64,000 bases of DNA from REEB509 sp049314555 (GTDB lineage Bacteria > Pseudomonadota > Alphaproteobacteria > Caulobacterales > Aquidulcibacteraceae), in the NCBI GenBank assembly GCA_049314555.1, contig JBMOEW010000004.1, positions 1-64,000 on the forward strand, written 5' to 3'. Under the pieces are notes generated by a model. The model was not told the origin of the DNA. It worked only from the letters and a program-made list of their open reading frames with translations, and did not search any database. The first letter of the stretch is position 1, and every line of letters begins with the position of its first letter. Shown piece after piece: positions 8,045 through 17,037 of this stretch. Made by a program: the position numbers and the translations under genes.

Positions 8045-8515
8045 TTACTCAGCCGCGTGGTGGGCGGACAGCGCGTCCGACGGCGCATTGGCCCGGCCCA
8101 GAACCCGCTTCGACACCACATCGTCTAGGGTCACGCCGGACAAAAACACGTGGATCTGGCGGCCAAGTTCGTCCCACAGATCGTGGGCGATGCAGCGGCC
8201 GGCTTTGCCTTGGCAGCTCTTTAAGGACCCATCCTGGCAGCGGGTGGCCTTGATTGGCTCGTTGACCGCCTGGATGATCTCTGCCACCCAAATCTCCCCA
8301 GAATTGCGGGCCAAACGGTAGCCGCCGCCCGGGCCGCGCACGCCCGCCACCAGGCCAGCGCGGCGCAGGCGGGCGAACAATTGTTCCAGATACGACAGGG
8401 AAATGTCTTGGCGCTGGGCGACTTCCTGCAACGGAACGGCACGTTCAGACCCGCCACTCGCGGCGAGGTCAGCCATCGCCATCACGGCATAGCGGCCTTT
8501 GGAAGTCAGACGCAT
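8045..8515 (-). CDS. iscR: Rrf2-family Fe-S regulator IscR
   Basis: Winged-helix repressor that senses Fe-S status through a bound cluster and controls the downstream assembly operon. Residues 1-65 form the DNA-binding domain (ISLSYLEQLFARLRRAGLV recognition region) and the cluster ligands C93, C101 and C108 are all present. The 156-residue length is typical. It is the first gene of the minus-strand suf operon; a candidate promoter/operator lies about 110-140 bases upstream. Autoregulation is inferred from the family. Confidence 0.93.
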   Translation of the reverse strand: MRLTSKGRYAVMAMADLAASGGSERAVPLQEVAQRQDISLSYLEQLFARLRRAGLVAGVRGPGGGYRLARNSGEIWVAEIIQAVNEPIKATRCQDGSLKSCQGKAGRCIAHDLWDELGRQIHVFLSGVTLDDVVSKRVLGRANAPSDALSAHHAAE

Positions 8516-8622
8516 GGGCTCCCCTTCAATTATGTGTCACGCGAGGATGTGGCGCAGGCCGACGTTTGTGATACATGCCGACATCTGATCACGGCGCGGG
8601 TGCGGCGTTGATCCGAAGACCA

Positions 8623-8654
8623 GAGGTAGGAAACCCTACTGATTTGGTCAAGAA
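8623..8654 (-). promoter_or_regulatory. Candidate iscR promoter with overlapping IscR-like operator
   Basis: On the minus strand TTGACC (8646-8651) and TACCTC (8623-8628) are separated by 17 bases, a plausible though weak -35/-10 pair. The plus-strand stretch 8636-8654 (CTACTGATTTGGTCAAGAA) covers the -35 and looks like an imperfect operator of the kind I remember for alphaproteobacterial IscR. The match is by eye and the -10 is poor. Confidence 0.35.
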
Positions 8655-8736
8655 TTCGATCAGGCAAATGCGGCCCCAAATGGTCGCAGTTGCGGGTTTG
8701 GCACGGCCGCATCGCGGCGGGACGAAAGTGAAGTCT

Positions 8737-9426
8737 ATGGCGGAATTGATTTTTCCGGGCCCAGCCGGGCGCGTTGAGAGTCGTTATCACGAACCGGTGA
8801 AGGAGGGGGCTCCGATCGCCTTGATCCTGCATGGCCACCCCAAGGCCGGGGGCTCGATGCAGGATCGGGTGAGCGTGTTGATGTTCAAGATCTTCACCGA
8901 GTACGGCTTTGCGGTGATGCGCTTCAACTTCCGCGGCATCGGGCGCAGCCAAGGCGTGTTCGACAACGGCATGGGCGAGCTTTCGGACGCGGCTTCGGCG
9001 CTGGACTATTTGCAGGCGCTGAACCCCAACGCAGCGCAATGCTGGGTGGCGGGGTATTCGTTTGGGTCTTGGATTGGGTTGCAGTTGCTGATGCGCCGGC
9101 CGGAAGTGGATGGTTTTATTGCAGTTTCTCCGCCGGCCAACCATTATGATTTGTCGTTTTTGGCGCCCTGCCCGGCTTCCGGCATCGTGCTTTACGGCAC
9201 GCGCGACAGCGTTGCGCCAGCAAGCGACGTGGAACGCACCGTTAGCCGCATCCGTACGCAAAAGAACATCAAAGTGGACCATGCGCCGATCGAAGGCGCG
9301 GACCATTTCTATTATGATCCTGTGCAGCGGGGCACGGACTATCTGCCGGCCCTGGAGAAGCTCACCCGCGCCTATCTGATGAAGCGGATCGGCAAAGAGG
9401 TCGCGGCCTGGCAGGCCAAGTCCTGA
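8737..9426 (+). CDS. Alpha/beta hydrolase
   Basis: A 229-residue single-domain alpha/beta hydrolase. The oxyanion region HGHPKAGGSM lies near residues 29-38, the nucleophile elbow GYSFGS near 105, an acid in the GTRDSVAP segment, and the catalytic histidine in GADHFYYDP. It resembles the small cytosolic esterase-like family found next to iscR or tyrS in alphaproteobacteria; the substrate is unknown. There is no signal peptide. ATG 8737 starts the first recognisable strand (MAELIFPGPAGRVESRY); the upstream in-frame extension overlaps the iscR promoter region and looks non-coding. Confidence 0.85.
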   Translation: MAELIFPGPAGRVESRYHEPVKEGAPIALILHGHPKAGGSMQDRVSVLMFKIFTEYGFAVMRFNFRGIGRSQGVFDNGMGELSDAASALDYLQALNPNAAQCWVAGYSFGSWIGLQLLMRRPEVDGFIAVSPPANHYDLSFLAPCPASGIVLYGTRDSVAPASDVERTVSRIRTQKNIKVDHAPIEGADHFYYDPVQRGTDYLPALEKLTRAYLMKRIGKEVAAWQAKS

Positions 9427-9452
9427 TCGCCCCCGCCTGACGAGACACCCTC

Positions 9453-10709
9453 ATGACCGCTTCAGCGTTTGCTTCCCCGTTCCTGCAGGCCCTGCAGGAA
9501 CGGGGATTTATTCACCAGATCACCGATGCGGCTGGCCTTGACGCGGCGGCGGCGTCTGGGTTGACTGGCTATATCGGCTTCGACATGACGGCCCCTAGCC
9601 TGCACGTGGGCAGTCTGGTGCAGATCATGCTGCTGCGGCGTTTGCAGCAGGCGGGCGGCAAGCCGATCGTGCTGTTGGGGGGCGGCACCACACGGGTGGG
9701 TGATCCGTCTGGCAAGGACGAGAGCCGCAGAATGCTCTCGGACGACGATATCGCGACCAATCTGGCCGGCATCCGCAGCGTGTTTGAGCGGTTTTTGACG
9801 TTCGGCGACGGCCCCCAAGACGCAGTGATGGTGAACAACGCGGACTGGCTCTTGGGCCTCAACTACGTCGATTTTCTGCGCGACGTGGGCCGGCACTTTT
9901 CGGTCAACCGGATGCTGACCATGGATTCGGTGCGGCTGCGGCTGGAGCGGGAGCAGCCGCTTTCGTTCATCGAATTCAACTACATGATCCTACAAGCCTA
10001 TGACTTTGCAGAACTCTTTCAACGTCTAGGCTGCCGCCTCCAGATGGGCGGATCGGACCAGTGGGGCAATATCGTTAATGGCACGGACCTCACGCGCCGG
10101 ATGCACGGGGCGGAGGTGTTTGGGTTGACCACGCCACTGTTGACCACCGCCTCCGGGGCGAAAATGGGCAAGACCGCCGCCGGGGCGGTGTGGCTCAATG
10201 CGGACCTGTTGAGCCCATACGACTACTGGCAGTTTTGGCGCAATGTGGAAGACGCGGACGTTGGCCGGTTTTTGCGGCTCTTCACGGATTTGCGGCTGGA
10301 CGAGATAGCGCGTCTTTCGGCGCTGCAGGGTAGCGAGGTCAACGCGGCCAAGACGGCCCTGGCCAATGAAGCGACTGCCATGCTGCACGGGCGCGACGCC
10401 GCAGCGCAGGCGCAAGCAACTGCCGCTGCCACGTTTGCGGGCGGTGGCTCTGGGGATGCGTTGCCTACTGTGACCAAGCCGCTGGAGGCGTTTATCGGCA
10501 TGCGGATCGCGGAGGCGCTGCGCGAAGCGGGCTTGGTGGAGAGTAACGGCGAGGCCAAGCGCCACATTAAGGCCGGGGCGGTCTCGCTGAACAATACGCC
10601 GGTGACAGATGAGACAGCGGCGTTGCGTGCGGAGGACTTTGTTGCCGGCCAAGCCAAGGTGAGCGTGGGCAAAAAGAAGCACGCGCTGTTGAAGGCTTCG
10701 GCGGCCTGA
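9453..10709 (+). CDS. tyrS: Tyrosyl-tRNA synthetase
   Basis: Class I synthetase charging tRNA-Tyr. The 418-residue TyrRS-type protein has the HIGH-equivalent HVG in PSLHVGSL near residue 52, the tyrosine-pocket region MILQAYDFAELF, the GGSDQWGNI block, and a KMSKS variant KMGKT near residue 236. A C-terminal S4 RNA-binding domain (about 350-410) completes it. It ends 3 bases before the stop of the convergent AsmA-like gene, with no room for a dedicated terminator. Confidence 0.96.
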   Translation: MTASAFASPFLQALQERGFIHQITDAAGLDAAAASGLTGYIGFDMTAPSLHVGSLVQIMLLRRLQQAGGKPIVLLGGGTTRVGDPSGKDESRRMLSDDDIATNLAGIRSVFERFLTFGDGPQDAVMVNNADWLLGLNYVDFLRDVGRHFSVNRMLTMDSVRLRLEREQPLSFIEFNYMILQAYDFAELFQRLGCRLQMGGSDQWGNIVNGTDLTRRMHGAEVFGLTTPLLTTASGAKMGKTAAGAVWLNADLLSPYDYWQFWRNVEDADVGRFLRLFTDLRLDEIARLSALQGSEVNAAKTALANEATAMLHGRDAAAQAQATAAATFAGGGSGDALPTVTKPLEAFIGMRIAEALREAGLVESNGEAKRHIKAGAVSLNNTPVTDETAALRAEDFVAGQAKVSVGKKKHALLKASAA

Positions 10710-10712
10710 GGG

Positions 10713-13700
10713 TTAGGGGTTTCCAGCGCTCGCGGGCGTGCGGCTTGCGGGCAGCGGCTCAAAGATCCGACGGAAGATCCCCGGTGCCAGGACCGACAGC
10801 GGATTGACGCCGACCTGCGCCTTTTCGACCGGGCCGTTCATCGAGAAGGTGATTCCCACGATCCCTTCTCCGCGGCGTGACACCAGCAGATCGCCCACGA
10901 TCGGCACGTGGCCCCACATCGAGTTGAGGCCATAGGACGGGACGACCACACCGTCGATGTCGAGGTCATTGCCGCTCATGTCGAAGGAGCCGTTGGCGGT
11001 GAAGCCCAATGCGGGGCCAGCGGCGCGGCTGTCGCCCACCAACAGGCGCGTGCCGCGCATCTGAAGCGGGGCTTCCAGTTCGGTGAAGGCAATCCCCTCC
11101 CCGCCCAAGGTATCGGCAATGCCCCGCAAAGACGCGAAAGTGGAAAGCAGCTGCGCCATCGCCGGGGCGCGGGCGACGCGGAAATTTTCAATGCGCACAT
11201 TGAAATCGGCATTGGCGACCCGGCCTGGGCGCCAAACGCCTGTGGCCACGGCTTGGCCGCCGTCGATGGTGTCTGCGCCCGTCAAGGCCCGCAATGCAAG
11301 GCCTGCATCGGCGGCAGCAAAATCGATCCCGCCGGTGGGGTCAGCTGCGCGCGGTCCCATGGCCAATCGCACCGGGGCGCCACCGTCGGTCTTGGCGGTC
11401 GCGGTCATGGCCACCAGCACGTCATCGCGCAGGGCTGCGGTCACGGCCACTTCGTTGAGGTCTTGGTTGCCCTGCATGCGCAGGCGATCGGTGTGCACAG
11501 TGAGGGCGTAGCGCTGAACGGGGGCGGTGCGCGCGGCACCGGCTTGGCTTGCTGTGGCGTCGTCCGAGGCGCTGGCGGCGGCGTTGAGGTAAGGCCGTGC
11601 ATCGAACGACCGGCCGGTGACCGCAATCGCCATCACCTGATCGGGGCGGCGCTCGGTGGTGATCATGGCGTCCACATGATCACCGACACTGAGGCGCGGG
11701 AATTGCGCGCGCATCAAGTCGCCAGCGACGTTCATTTGCGCGGTGCCGCCAGCAAGGCGCACGCCTTCGCCGGTCAAGCCGATCTCGCTCAACATCACGC
11801 CGCCTTCGGTGACGCGGTCGATCTGGAACGAGGCGCTGGCGGCCTGGCCTGTGGGTTTGGTCCAGATTTCGCCGGGCAGCCGGAACTGAGCTTGGCGCAA
11901 ATCAATGGCCACCGTGCCGGTATCGACATCAAAGCCGCGGCCAAGGGCGCGGACATCCAGGCCCAAAATGCCATCGGCAAAAAAGGTGGCGGGATAGCCC
12001 AGGCGATCAAGGTCCTGGGCCTCAAAATCTCCGGTCAGGCGGATCCGCGAGGGGGTGGCTTCACCGGGGCGCAGGGATTCTGTCCAGTCGAGGTTCACGC
12101 GGCTGGCATTGACCAACATCGGGCCGTTGAGACGGATCGCGTTTTGGTCGCCGCTGACTGCCATGTCCCAGTCGGTGATCTCCACTTCGCGGTCAGGCGA
12201 GCGACCACCAACATCGGCGAACGCGCCTGATACCGAAAACCGGAGATCCTCATAGGGCACGTGCGACAGCATCGGGCGGCGCAGCTCTACCCGGACGGCC
12301 CCAGTGCCGGTGATGCTGTCGAAAATGACCGGCAGGCGATCGCCCACGCCGATGGGTTCTTGCTGCAAGAGGCCCACAAGCTCGCGGGCTTGGCCGCGGG
12401 CATCGAGCGCGATGGTTGCTGGTGCCCCCTTGGGATGCAGGCGGGGGATCAAGACCGAGCCATTGGTCACGGCGAGCTGGCCGATCGCGCCGCCCTCGAC
12501 CGTCAAAGAGAAGGCATTGCCCTGCAACCGGCCCTGGCCGCGGGCGGCGGTTAGGGGGGTCATGGTGGGCACGTAGCGCATGGCGACGTCGGCATAGCCG
12601 AAGGTGAGGTCGATGGCGTCGTTGGGAAGGGCGCGGCCAAACATCTCTGGGGTGATGCGCGCCTTGAAGTTTGCGCCCTGGAGGGTGCCGGCCTGGAGGC
12701 CTTCATCCAGATAGGTGCGGGCACCTTGGCCAAGACCTATGGGCCAAAAGCTGACGATCGAGCGGGCCTGCAAAGCGCCTTCGATGGTGCCGGTGACGTC
12801 CAGGCCGGGGCGCAGAACGCCCGCAGCATCGCGGTGCCAAATCACGTTGCCTTGGAGATTGACGGTGGCTTCATCCACGCCAAAGCGCAGCCGTTGGAGG
12901 CTTAACTCATTGCGGGCCAACGATAGCGTGCCAACCGCTGCGACCTGACGTGCGGTGACGGGGGCCGCAAACACGCCCGGCACTTCCAAAGACACCATCG
13001 GCAAGTCGAGGTCGAAGTTCGCGGCCTCTTGGCCGTTGGTGCTGAACAGGCGCGAGGCGTTGCGCAGGTGCATACCACCTTGAATCACTGTGCGCGTGCC
13101 ATTGATGGCGAGGTCTTCCAGCACCAACACATCACTATCGTCATCGTAGCGGCCCGCGATCCGGGCCCCGCTGATCGCGAAATTGCCGCCGGCAAACGTG
13201 GCCGAGCCCGCGCCCAAGCTGATGTCGCCGTTGAGGGAGGTGAGGCCCGCGGCGCGGTCCAGGCCTGCGCGGATTGTGGCGGTGGTGGGCGCGTCCAAAC
13301 TTGAAAGTGCCCCCATTGTGCCCGGTGGCAACAGCATGCGGGGGCGCGCGTCCTGCACGGAGAAGTCGATCTCGGCAGCGCTGAACTGAGGGTCAGTGGT
13401 GACGGTGAGGGCAAAGGGTGCCGGGCCGCGGGGCCCTTCCAGGCGCGCGGCGAAACTCAAGGCCATTGTGGCCCCGTCGCGGCTGATGGCGAGGCTTGCG
13501 CCATCAGCGGTAAAACGGGCGTCGTGGCGTTCGTCCACCACCGTCAGATCCGCATTGCTGATCGAAAGTTGGCGCAGACGCCCGCCCGGCCCCACCGGGC
13601 GCAGTGCCGCCGACAGGCCATCCAGCACGCGATTGACCCGCTGGCGCATGGTTTCGTCTGGCGGGGGGGCTGGCAAGATGAAGTCCGGCGTCGAACCTGG

Positions 13701-14117
13701 AGGCCCAAGTGCCAGACGGGCAGTGCCGTCTTCGGCGAGCACAATGCTAAGTTCGCCCCCATCAAAGGCGGCGCGCGACACCGACACCCGGCCGATCAAC
13801 AGATGCAGCGGATCGATGGCGATGGCGACATCGGTGGGGGCACCGAGGGCCTGGCCGTTCACATCTTTCAATGACACGTCGCGGGCGCGCAGTTCGAAGG
13901 TGTGGCTATCTTGGCCCCACACGAGTTCGACCCGGTCGATTTCGACGGGGCGGCCATCCCTTGCCCCGCTCAAGGCGCGTTCGATGCGCGGCTCCAGCGC
14001 CGACAGCTCGATCGGGCCCTGCGCCAACCGCCACACCAAAACGCCGCCCGCCACCAGCATGGCGGCGCTGAGGCCCAAGCCAATCTCAATTGCGTAGACT
14101 GCCGATCGCCGGATCAT
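10713..14117 (-). CDS. Large AsmA-like/DUF3971 membrane-anchored protein
   Basis: A 1134-residue protein with one N-terminal transmembrane segment (about residues 8-30) and a long beta-rich body made of repeating strand pairs, typical of the AsmA/YhdP/TamB superfamily. These are bridge-like proteins implicated in moving phospholipid between membranes. The C-terminal part (FTELEAPLQMRGTRLLVGDSRAAG, then SYGLNSMWGHVPIVGDLL) matches the AsmA-like C-terminal region of alphaproteobacterial YhdP-type proteins. ATG 14117 is chosen because the hydrophobic anchor follows directly. The gene is convergent with tyrS. Confidence 0.88.
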   Translation of the reverse strand: MIRRSAVYAIEIGLGLSAAMLVAGGVLVWRLAQGPIELSALEPRIERALSGARDGRPVEIDRVELVWGQDSHTFELRARDVSLKDVNGQALGAPTDVAIAIDPLHLLIGRVSVSRAAFDGGELSIVLAEDGTARLALGPPGSTPDFILPAPPPDETMRQRVNRVLDGLSAALRPVGPGGRLRQLSISNADLTVVDERHDARFTADGASLAISRDGATMALSFAARLEGPRGPAPFALTVTTDPQFSAAEIDFSVQDARPRMLLPPGTMGALSSLDAPTTATIRAGLDRAAGLTSLNGDISLGAGSATFAGGNFAISGARIAGRYDDDSDVLVLEDLAINGTRTVIQGGMHLRNASRLFSTNGQEAANFDLDLPMVSLEVPGVFAAPVTARQVAAVGTLSLARNELSLQRLRFGVDEATVNLQGNVIWHRDAAGVLRPGLDVTGTIEGALQARSIVSFWPIGLGQGARTYLDEGLQAGTLQGANFKARITPEMFGRALPNDAIDLTFGYADVAMRYVPTMTPLTAARGQGRLQGNAFSLTVEGGAIGQLAVTNGSVLIPRLHPKGAPATIALDARGQARELVGLLQQEPIGVGDRLPVIFDSITGTGAVRVELRRPMLSHVPYEDLRFSVSGAFADVGGRSPDREVEITDWDMAVSGDQNAIRLNGPMLVNASRVNLDWTESLRPGEATPSRIRLTGDFEAQDLDRLGYPATFFADGILGLDVRALGRGFDVDTGTVAIDLRQAQFRLPGEIWTKPTGQAASASFQIDRVTEGGVMLSEIGLTGEGVRLAGGTAQMNVAGDLMRAQFPRLSVGDHVDAMITTERRPDQVMAIAVTGRSFDARPYLNAAASASDDATASQAGAARTAPVQRYALTVHTDRLRMQGNQDLNEVAVTAALRDDVLVAMTATAKTDGGAPVRLAMGPRAADPTGGIDFAAADAGLALRALTGADTIDGGQAVATGVWRPGRVANADFNVRIENFRVARAPAMAQLLSTFASLRGIADTLGGEGIAFTELEAPLQMRGTRLLVGDSRAAGPALGFTANGSFDMSGNDLDIDGVVVPSYGLNSMWGHVPIVGDLLVSRRGEGIVGITFSMNGPVEKAQVGVNPLSVLAPGIFRRIFEPLPASRTPASAGNP

Positions 14118-14255
14118 GGCACCCTCGCCAAACCATGGCAGATGTGTACATCCGCTGGCATGATCGTGCCATGAACGCACACACCCCTGCGCCCGGCGAT
14201 CAAGCGGCCGGTGCTGAGGGGTTCACTTCCAGGTAAACAGGGGAAGAACCAGACG

Positions 14256-14744
14256 ATGTCAGGCGCTGCGCTCAAGGTAGGCGATCTCGCTCCCGCTTTT
14301 TCGTTACCGACAACAGGCGGCGGGCGCGTGGCGCTGGCGGACCTGCAGGGGCAAACTGTGGTTTTGTACTTCTATCCGAAGGACGATACGCCAGGTTGTA
14401 CTCAACAGGCGATAAGCTTCGGTGAAAAAGCCGACGAATTCGCGGCAGTTGGTGCCATTGTCATAGGCGTGTCACGCGATAGCCTCGCCAGCCATGAAAA
14501 GTTCGTCACGAAACATGGCCTACAGGTCACTTTGGCTTCGGATGTCGAGGGGGAGGCCTGCGAGGCGTATGGGGTGTGGAAAGAGAAGTCGCTTTATGGG
14601 CGGAAATTCATGGGAATCGAGCGCTCAACCTTCGTGATCGATGCGCAGGGCCGACTCGCCGGCGTCTTTCGGAAAGTCAAAGCGGCGCATTACGTTTCGG
14701 CCCCCTTGGAGGCGGCTCAGAAATGTGCTTTGCAGATGCGATAG
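14256..14744 (+). CDS. bcp: Thioredoxin-dependent peroxiredoxin (BCP/PrxQ family)
   Basis: Peroxiredoxin that reduces hydrogen and organic peroxides. The peroxidatic cysteine lies in YPKDDTPGCTQQ near residue 46. The second cysteine found five residues later in many BCPs is replaced (QQAIS), so this is probably a 1-Cys type or uses a more distant resolving cysteine (C92 in GEACEAYG or the C-terminal one). Start ATG 14256 follows a GGGGAAGAA ribosome site. It is divergent from the AsmA-like gene. Confidence 0.93.
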   Translation: MSGAALKVGDLAPAFSLPTTGGGRVALADLQGQTVVLYFYPKDDTPGCTQQAISFGEKADEFAAVGAIVIGVSRDSLASHEKFVTKHGLQVTLASDVEGEACEAYGVWKEKSLYGRKFMGIERSTFVIDAQGRLAGVFRKVKAAHYVSAPLEAAQKCALQMR

Positions 14745-14924
14745 GTGCCTTGACGGGGACCAATTGTTCACTTTGTGCGCGTGTAATGGCGCGTTTCTGG
14801 CATTGATGACTTTAACGATGTTGAAATTCCTGTAAAAGGCAGCCAAGCGTGTTGCAAATTGGCGCCGGTTCGGGTGCAATGCGTTGGGGTCAGGGCCATC
14901 TGGCAGAAGGCGGCAGAAGCGGAC

Positions 14925-16157
14925 ATGAGCGAGTTCGGGCTTCGAGCGCGTGCGATTTTCGACCGCGTTTTTCCAGAACGACAGATTTATCACCGCAGCG
15001 GTGGCACCGTTCGGTATATCTCTCTGTCGCCATCGAAACAGGCGCTACTGGCGCTGGGCGCCGTTGGCGTTGCGGGGTGGTGCGTTTACGCGACCGGCTC
15101 GATCATGCTGGAGGGGGCCGCAAGCGGCGGACCGACCGGTGAGGTCGAACGGGTTAAAGCGTATTACGAGCGCTCCTTGACCGAAGCCCAGGCGCAGACC
15201 TCGGCTGCGTTGGCACAGCTTGACGAGCGCACCCGCGCTTTCGAGCGCACCCAAGTCGAAATCGAACAACGCCACGAAGTGCTGGCAAGCCTGTTGGAGC
15301 TGGCCACCGGCTCCACCCTGACGCTTGCTGCGCAGCCGCTGGATTCCAGCGACGGGCGGATGATCAATCAGGCTTCGATCGAAGAAGCGGACGCGCGTCA
15401 ATCCCGGGCGCTGGCCGGTGACGGGGCGCGGGTTCAGTCCGTTGGCTTCCGGGCGCGGGCGGACGACATGCGCTCTGAGCAGGAAATGGCGCTGGCACAG
15501 CTTGAAAATGCTGTGGTTGAGCAGTCTGAACAAATGCGCGGCGTGCTGCGGATGACGGGGGTGAGCCTCACCAGCCTGACGCCAGAACCCACCATGGACG
15601 GCACCGGCGGCCCGTTGGTGCCTCAGGGCCTTGTGGACTATCTGCGGGACAGCAATTTTGATGGCGCGTTTGCGCGGCGGGTTGAGCAGGTTGCCGCCCG
15701 GGTGGCGGAGGCGCGCGGTCTTCGGCAGGTGGTGGAATCCACCCCGCTGGCAGCACCCGTCAACGTTGAACACCGCGAAACCAGCGGTTACGGCCCCCGG
15801 ATTGACCCCTTCACTGGCGGTCCGGCGTTCCACTCCGGGTTGGACGTGGCCGCTTTCCACCGTGCGCCGGTGGTGGCGACCGCGGGGGGGCAAGTGTCTT
15901 ATGCCGGCTGGATGGGTGGCTATGGTAACGTGGTTGAGATCGACCACGGCGAAAACTTCCGCACCCGCTACGCGCATTTGGACTCTATCGATGTGCGCAA
16001 GGGCGACTCGGTCATCATCGGTCAGCCGGTTGGGCTGATGGGATCGACCGGTCGCAGCACTGCTACACATTTGCACTATGAAGTTTGGTATCGCGGGCGC
16101 CATTCCGATCCCGCGAACTTTCTGAGGGCAGGTCGACATGTTCACGAACAAGGGTAA
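14925..16157 (+). CDS. M23 (LytM-type) peptidoglycan endopeptidase, LmdC-like
   Basis: A 410-residue inner-membrane protein: one transmembrane segment near residues 38-58, a coiled-coil region about 70-210, and a C-terminal M23 metallopeptidase domain. The zinc motifs HSGLD and HLHYEV are present, so the enzyme should be active on peptidoglycan cross-links. The last 20 bases overlap the bactofilin gene. A membrane M23 peptidase beside a bactofilin corresponds to the LmdC/BacA pair described in budding and stalked alphaproteobacteria, where the two jointly shape cell-wall growth. ATG 14925 is preferred over an upstream in-frame start lacking a ribosome site. Confidence 0.92.
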   Translation: MSEFGLRARAIFDRVFPERQIYHRSGGTVRYISLSPSKQALLALGAVGVAGWCVYATGSIMLEGAASGGPTGEVERVKAYYERSLTEAQAQTSAALAQLDERTRAFERTQVEIEQRHEVLASLLELATGSTLTLAAQPLDSSDGRMINQASIEEADARQSRALAGDGARVQSVGFRARADDMRSEQEMALAQLENAVVEQSEQMRGVLRMTGVSLTSLTPEPTMDGTGGPLVPQGLVDYLRDSNFDGAFARRVEQVAARVAEARGLRQVVESTPLAAPVNVEHRETSGYGPRIDPFTGGPAFHSGLDVAAFHRAPVVATAGGQVSYAGWMGGYGNVVEIDHGENFRTRYAHLDSIDVRKGDSVIIGQPVGLMGSTGRSTATHLHYEVWYRGRHSDPANFLRAGRHVHEQG

Positions 16158-16662
16158 GACACCGGACGCTGTTCCAGCATTGCCGGAGTCGCCCTCACGC
16201 CGCCCGACCGGTGGCCCGGTGATGGCTTCTATCATTGCAAATGGCGTCAAGATTATTGGCTCTATCATTGCGGACGGTGCAGAAGTTCAGGTCAACGGTG
16301 AAGTTGAAGGCAATGTCCACGGTGGATCGCTGACGATCGGCGACACGGGCATGGTCAAGGGCGACATCGTGGCGGAGAGCGTCAAGGTGATCGGGCGGGT
16401 CGAGGGATCTGTCCGCGCCCGCAAGGTTGAACTTGCGCGCAACGCTCATGTTCTCGGCGATATCATCCATCAGAGCCTTGCGGTGGAGATGGGAGCCGTG
16501 TTCGAGGGCCAGTGCCGGTATTTGCAGGATCCGCTTCGCCCTGATGCGGCGACGGCGGTGGCCCAGCAGTTGCCAGCGCCTTCAGCGTCCGCAAGCCTTG
16601 CGCCGGAAAGCGATGAGCAGCGGCTTGGCCAAGGCGTTATCGTGACTGGCGCTTCCAGCTAA
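16138..16662 (+). CDS. bacA: Bactofilin
   Basis: A 174-residue polymer-forming cytoskeletal protein. The bactofilin beta-helix (about residues 30-130) shows its repeating glycine-spaced turns (VQVNGEVEGNVHGG, GDTGMVKGDI, GRVEGSVRA). It is flanked by a proline-containing N-terminal tail and a disordered C-terminal tail. It overlaps the end of the M23 peptidase gene, so the two are very likely co-expressed; bactofilins of this clade localise M23 enzymes to zones of curved or polar growth. A strong hairpin follows at 16711-16736. Confidence 0.95.
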   Translation: MFTNKGKTPDAVPALPESPSRRPTGGPVMASIIANGVKIIGSIIADGAEVQVNGEVEGNVHGGSLTIGDTGMVKGDIVAESVKVIGRVEGSVRARKVELARNAHVLGDIIHQSLAVEMGAVFEGQCRYLQDPLRPDAATAVAQQLPAPSASASLAPESDEQRLGQGVIVTGASS

Positions 16663-16710
16663 AGCTGGCGCAGCGCGGCTGATCGCGCTTTTTGAGATTG
16701 GTACTTGTTG

Positions 16711-16736
16711 GTGCCCCGCGGCTGTCCGCGGGGCAC
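16711..16736 (+). terminator. Hairpin terminator after the bactofilin gene
   Basis: Perfect 11-base inverted repeat (GTGCCCCGCGG / CCGCGGGGCAC) with a CTGT loop, about 50 bases after the bactofilin stop. The following TCCTTGCTTG is only moderately T-rich, so termination is likely but not certain. Confidence 0.7.
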
Positions 16737-17037
16737 TCCTTGCTTGTGGGATAGGCCTGGTCGTGAGGGGCGCTTGCTCCTGAGGGGATGGGTTGGTGCT
16801 TCGCCGCAGCCTCGCATCGTGCCGCTTTTGAAACCCTAATCCAGCCTCGTTCCTGCCCGGAAGTGGCTAATCTGTTTCACCCTGCCCTGCCCCACACGCC
16901 AGCTCCCTAGAGCCTGATTGCGCGGCAACTCGGGAACTCTGTTGGCGTGGTTCGCGCTAAGGGTTAAGGCATTGGGCACGTCCGGGCGGTTCTGGAATAG
17001 ACAGAGCCAAGCCTGCGTTTGACGGTTGGGGATTTGC
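16737..17037. other. Intergenic stretch, no gene recognised
   Basis: About 300 bases between the bactofilin terminator and the beta-helix gene. I see no convincing small gene, RNA or repeat. The promoter of the downstream gene should lie here, but I could not place a credible -35/-10 pair. Confidence 0.5.
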
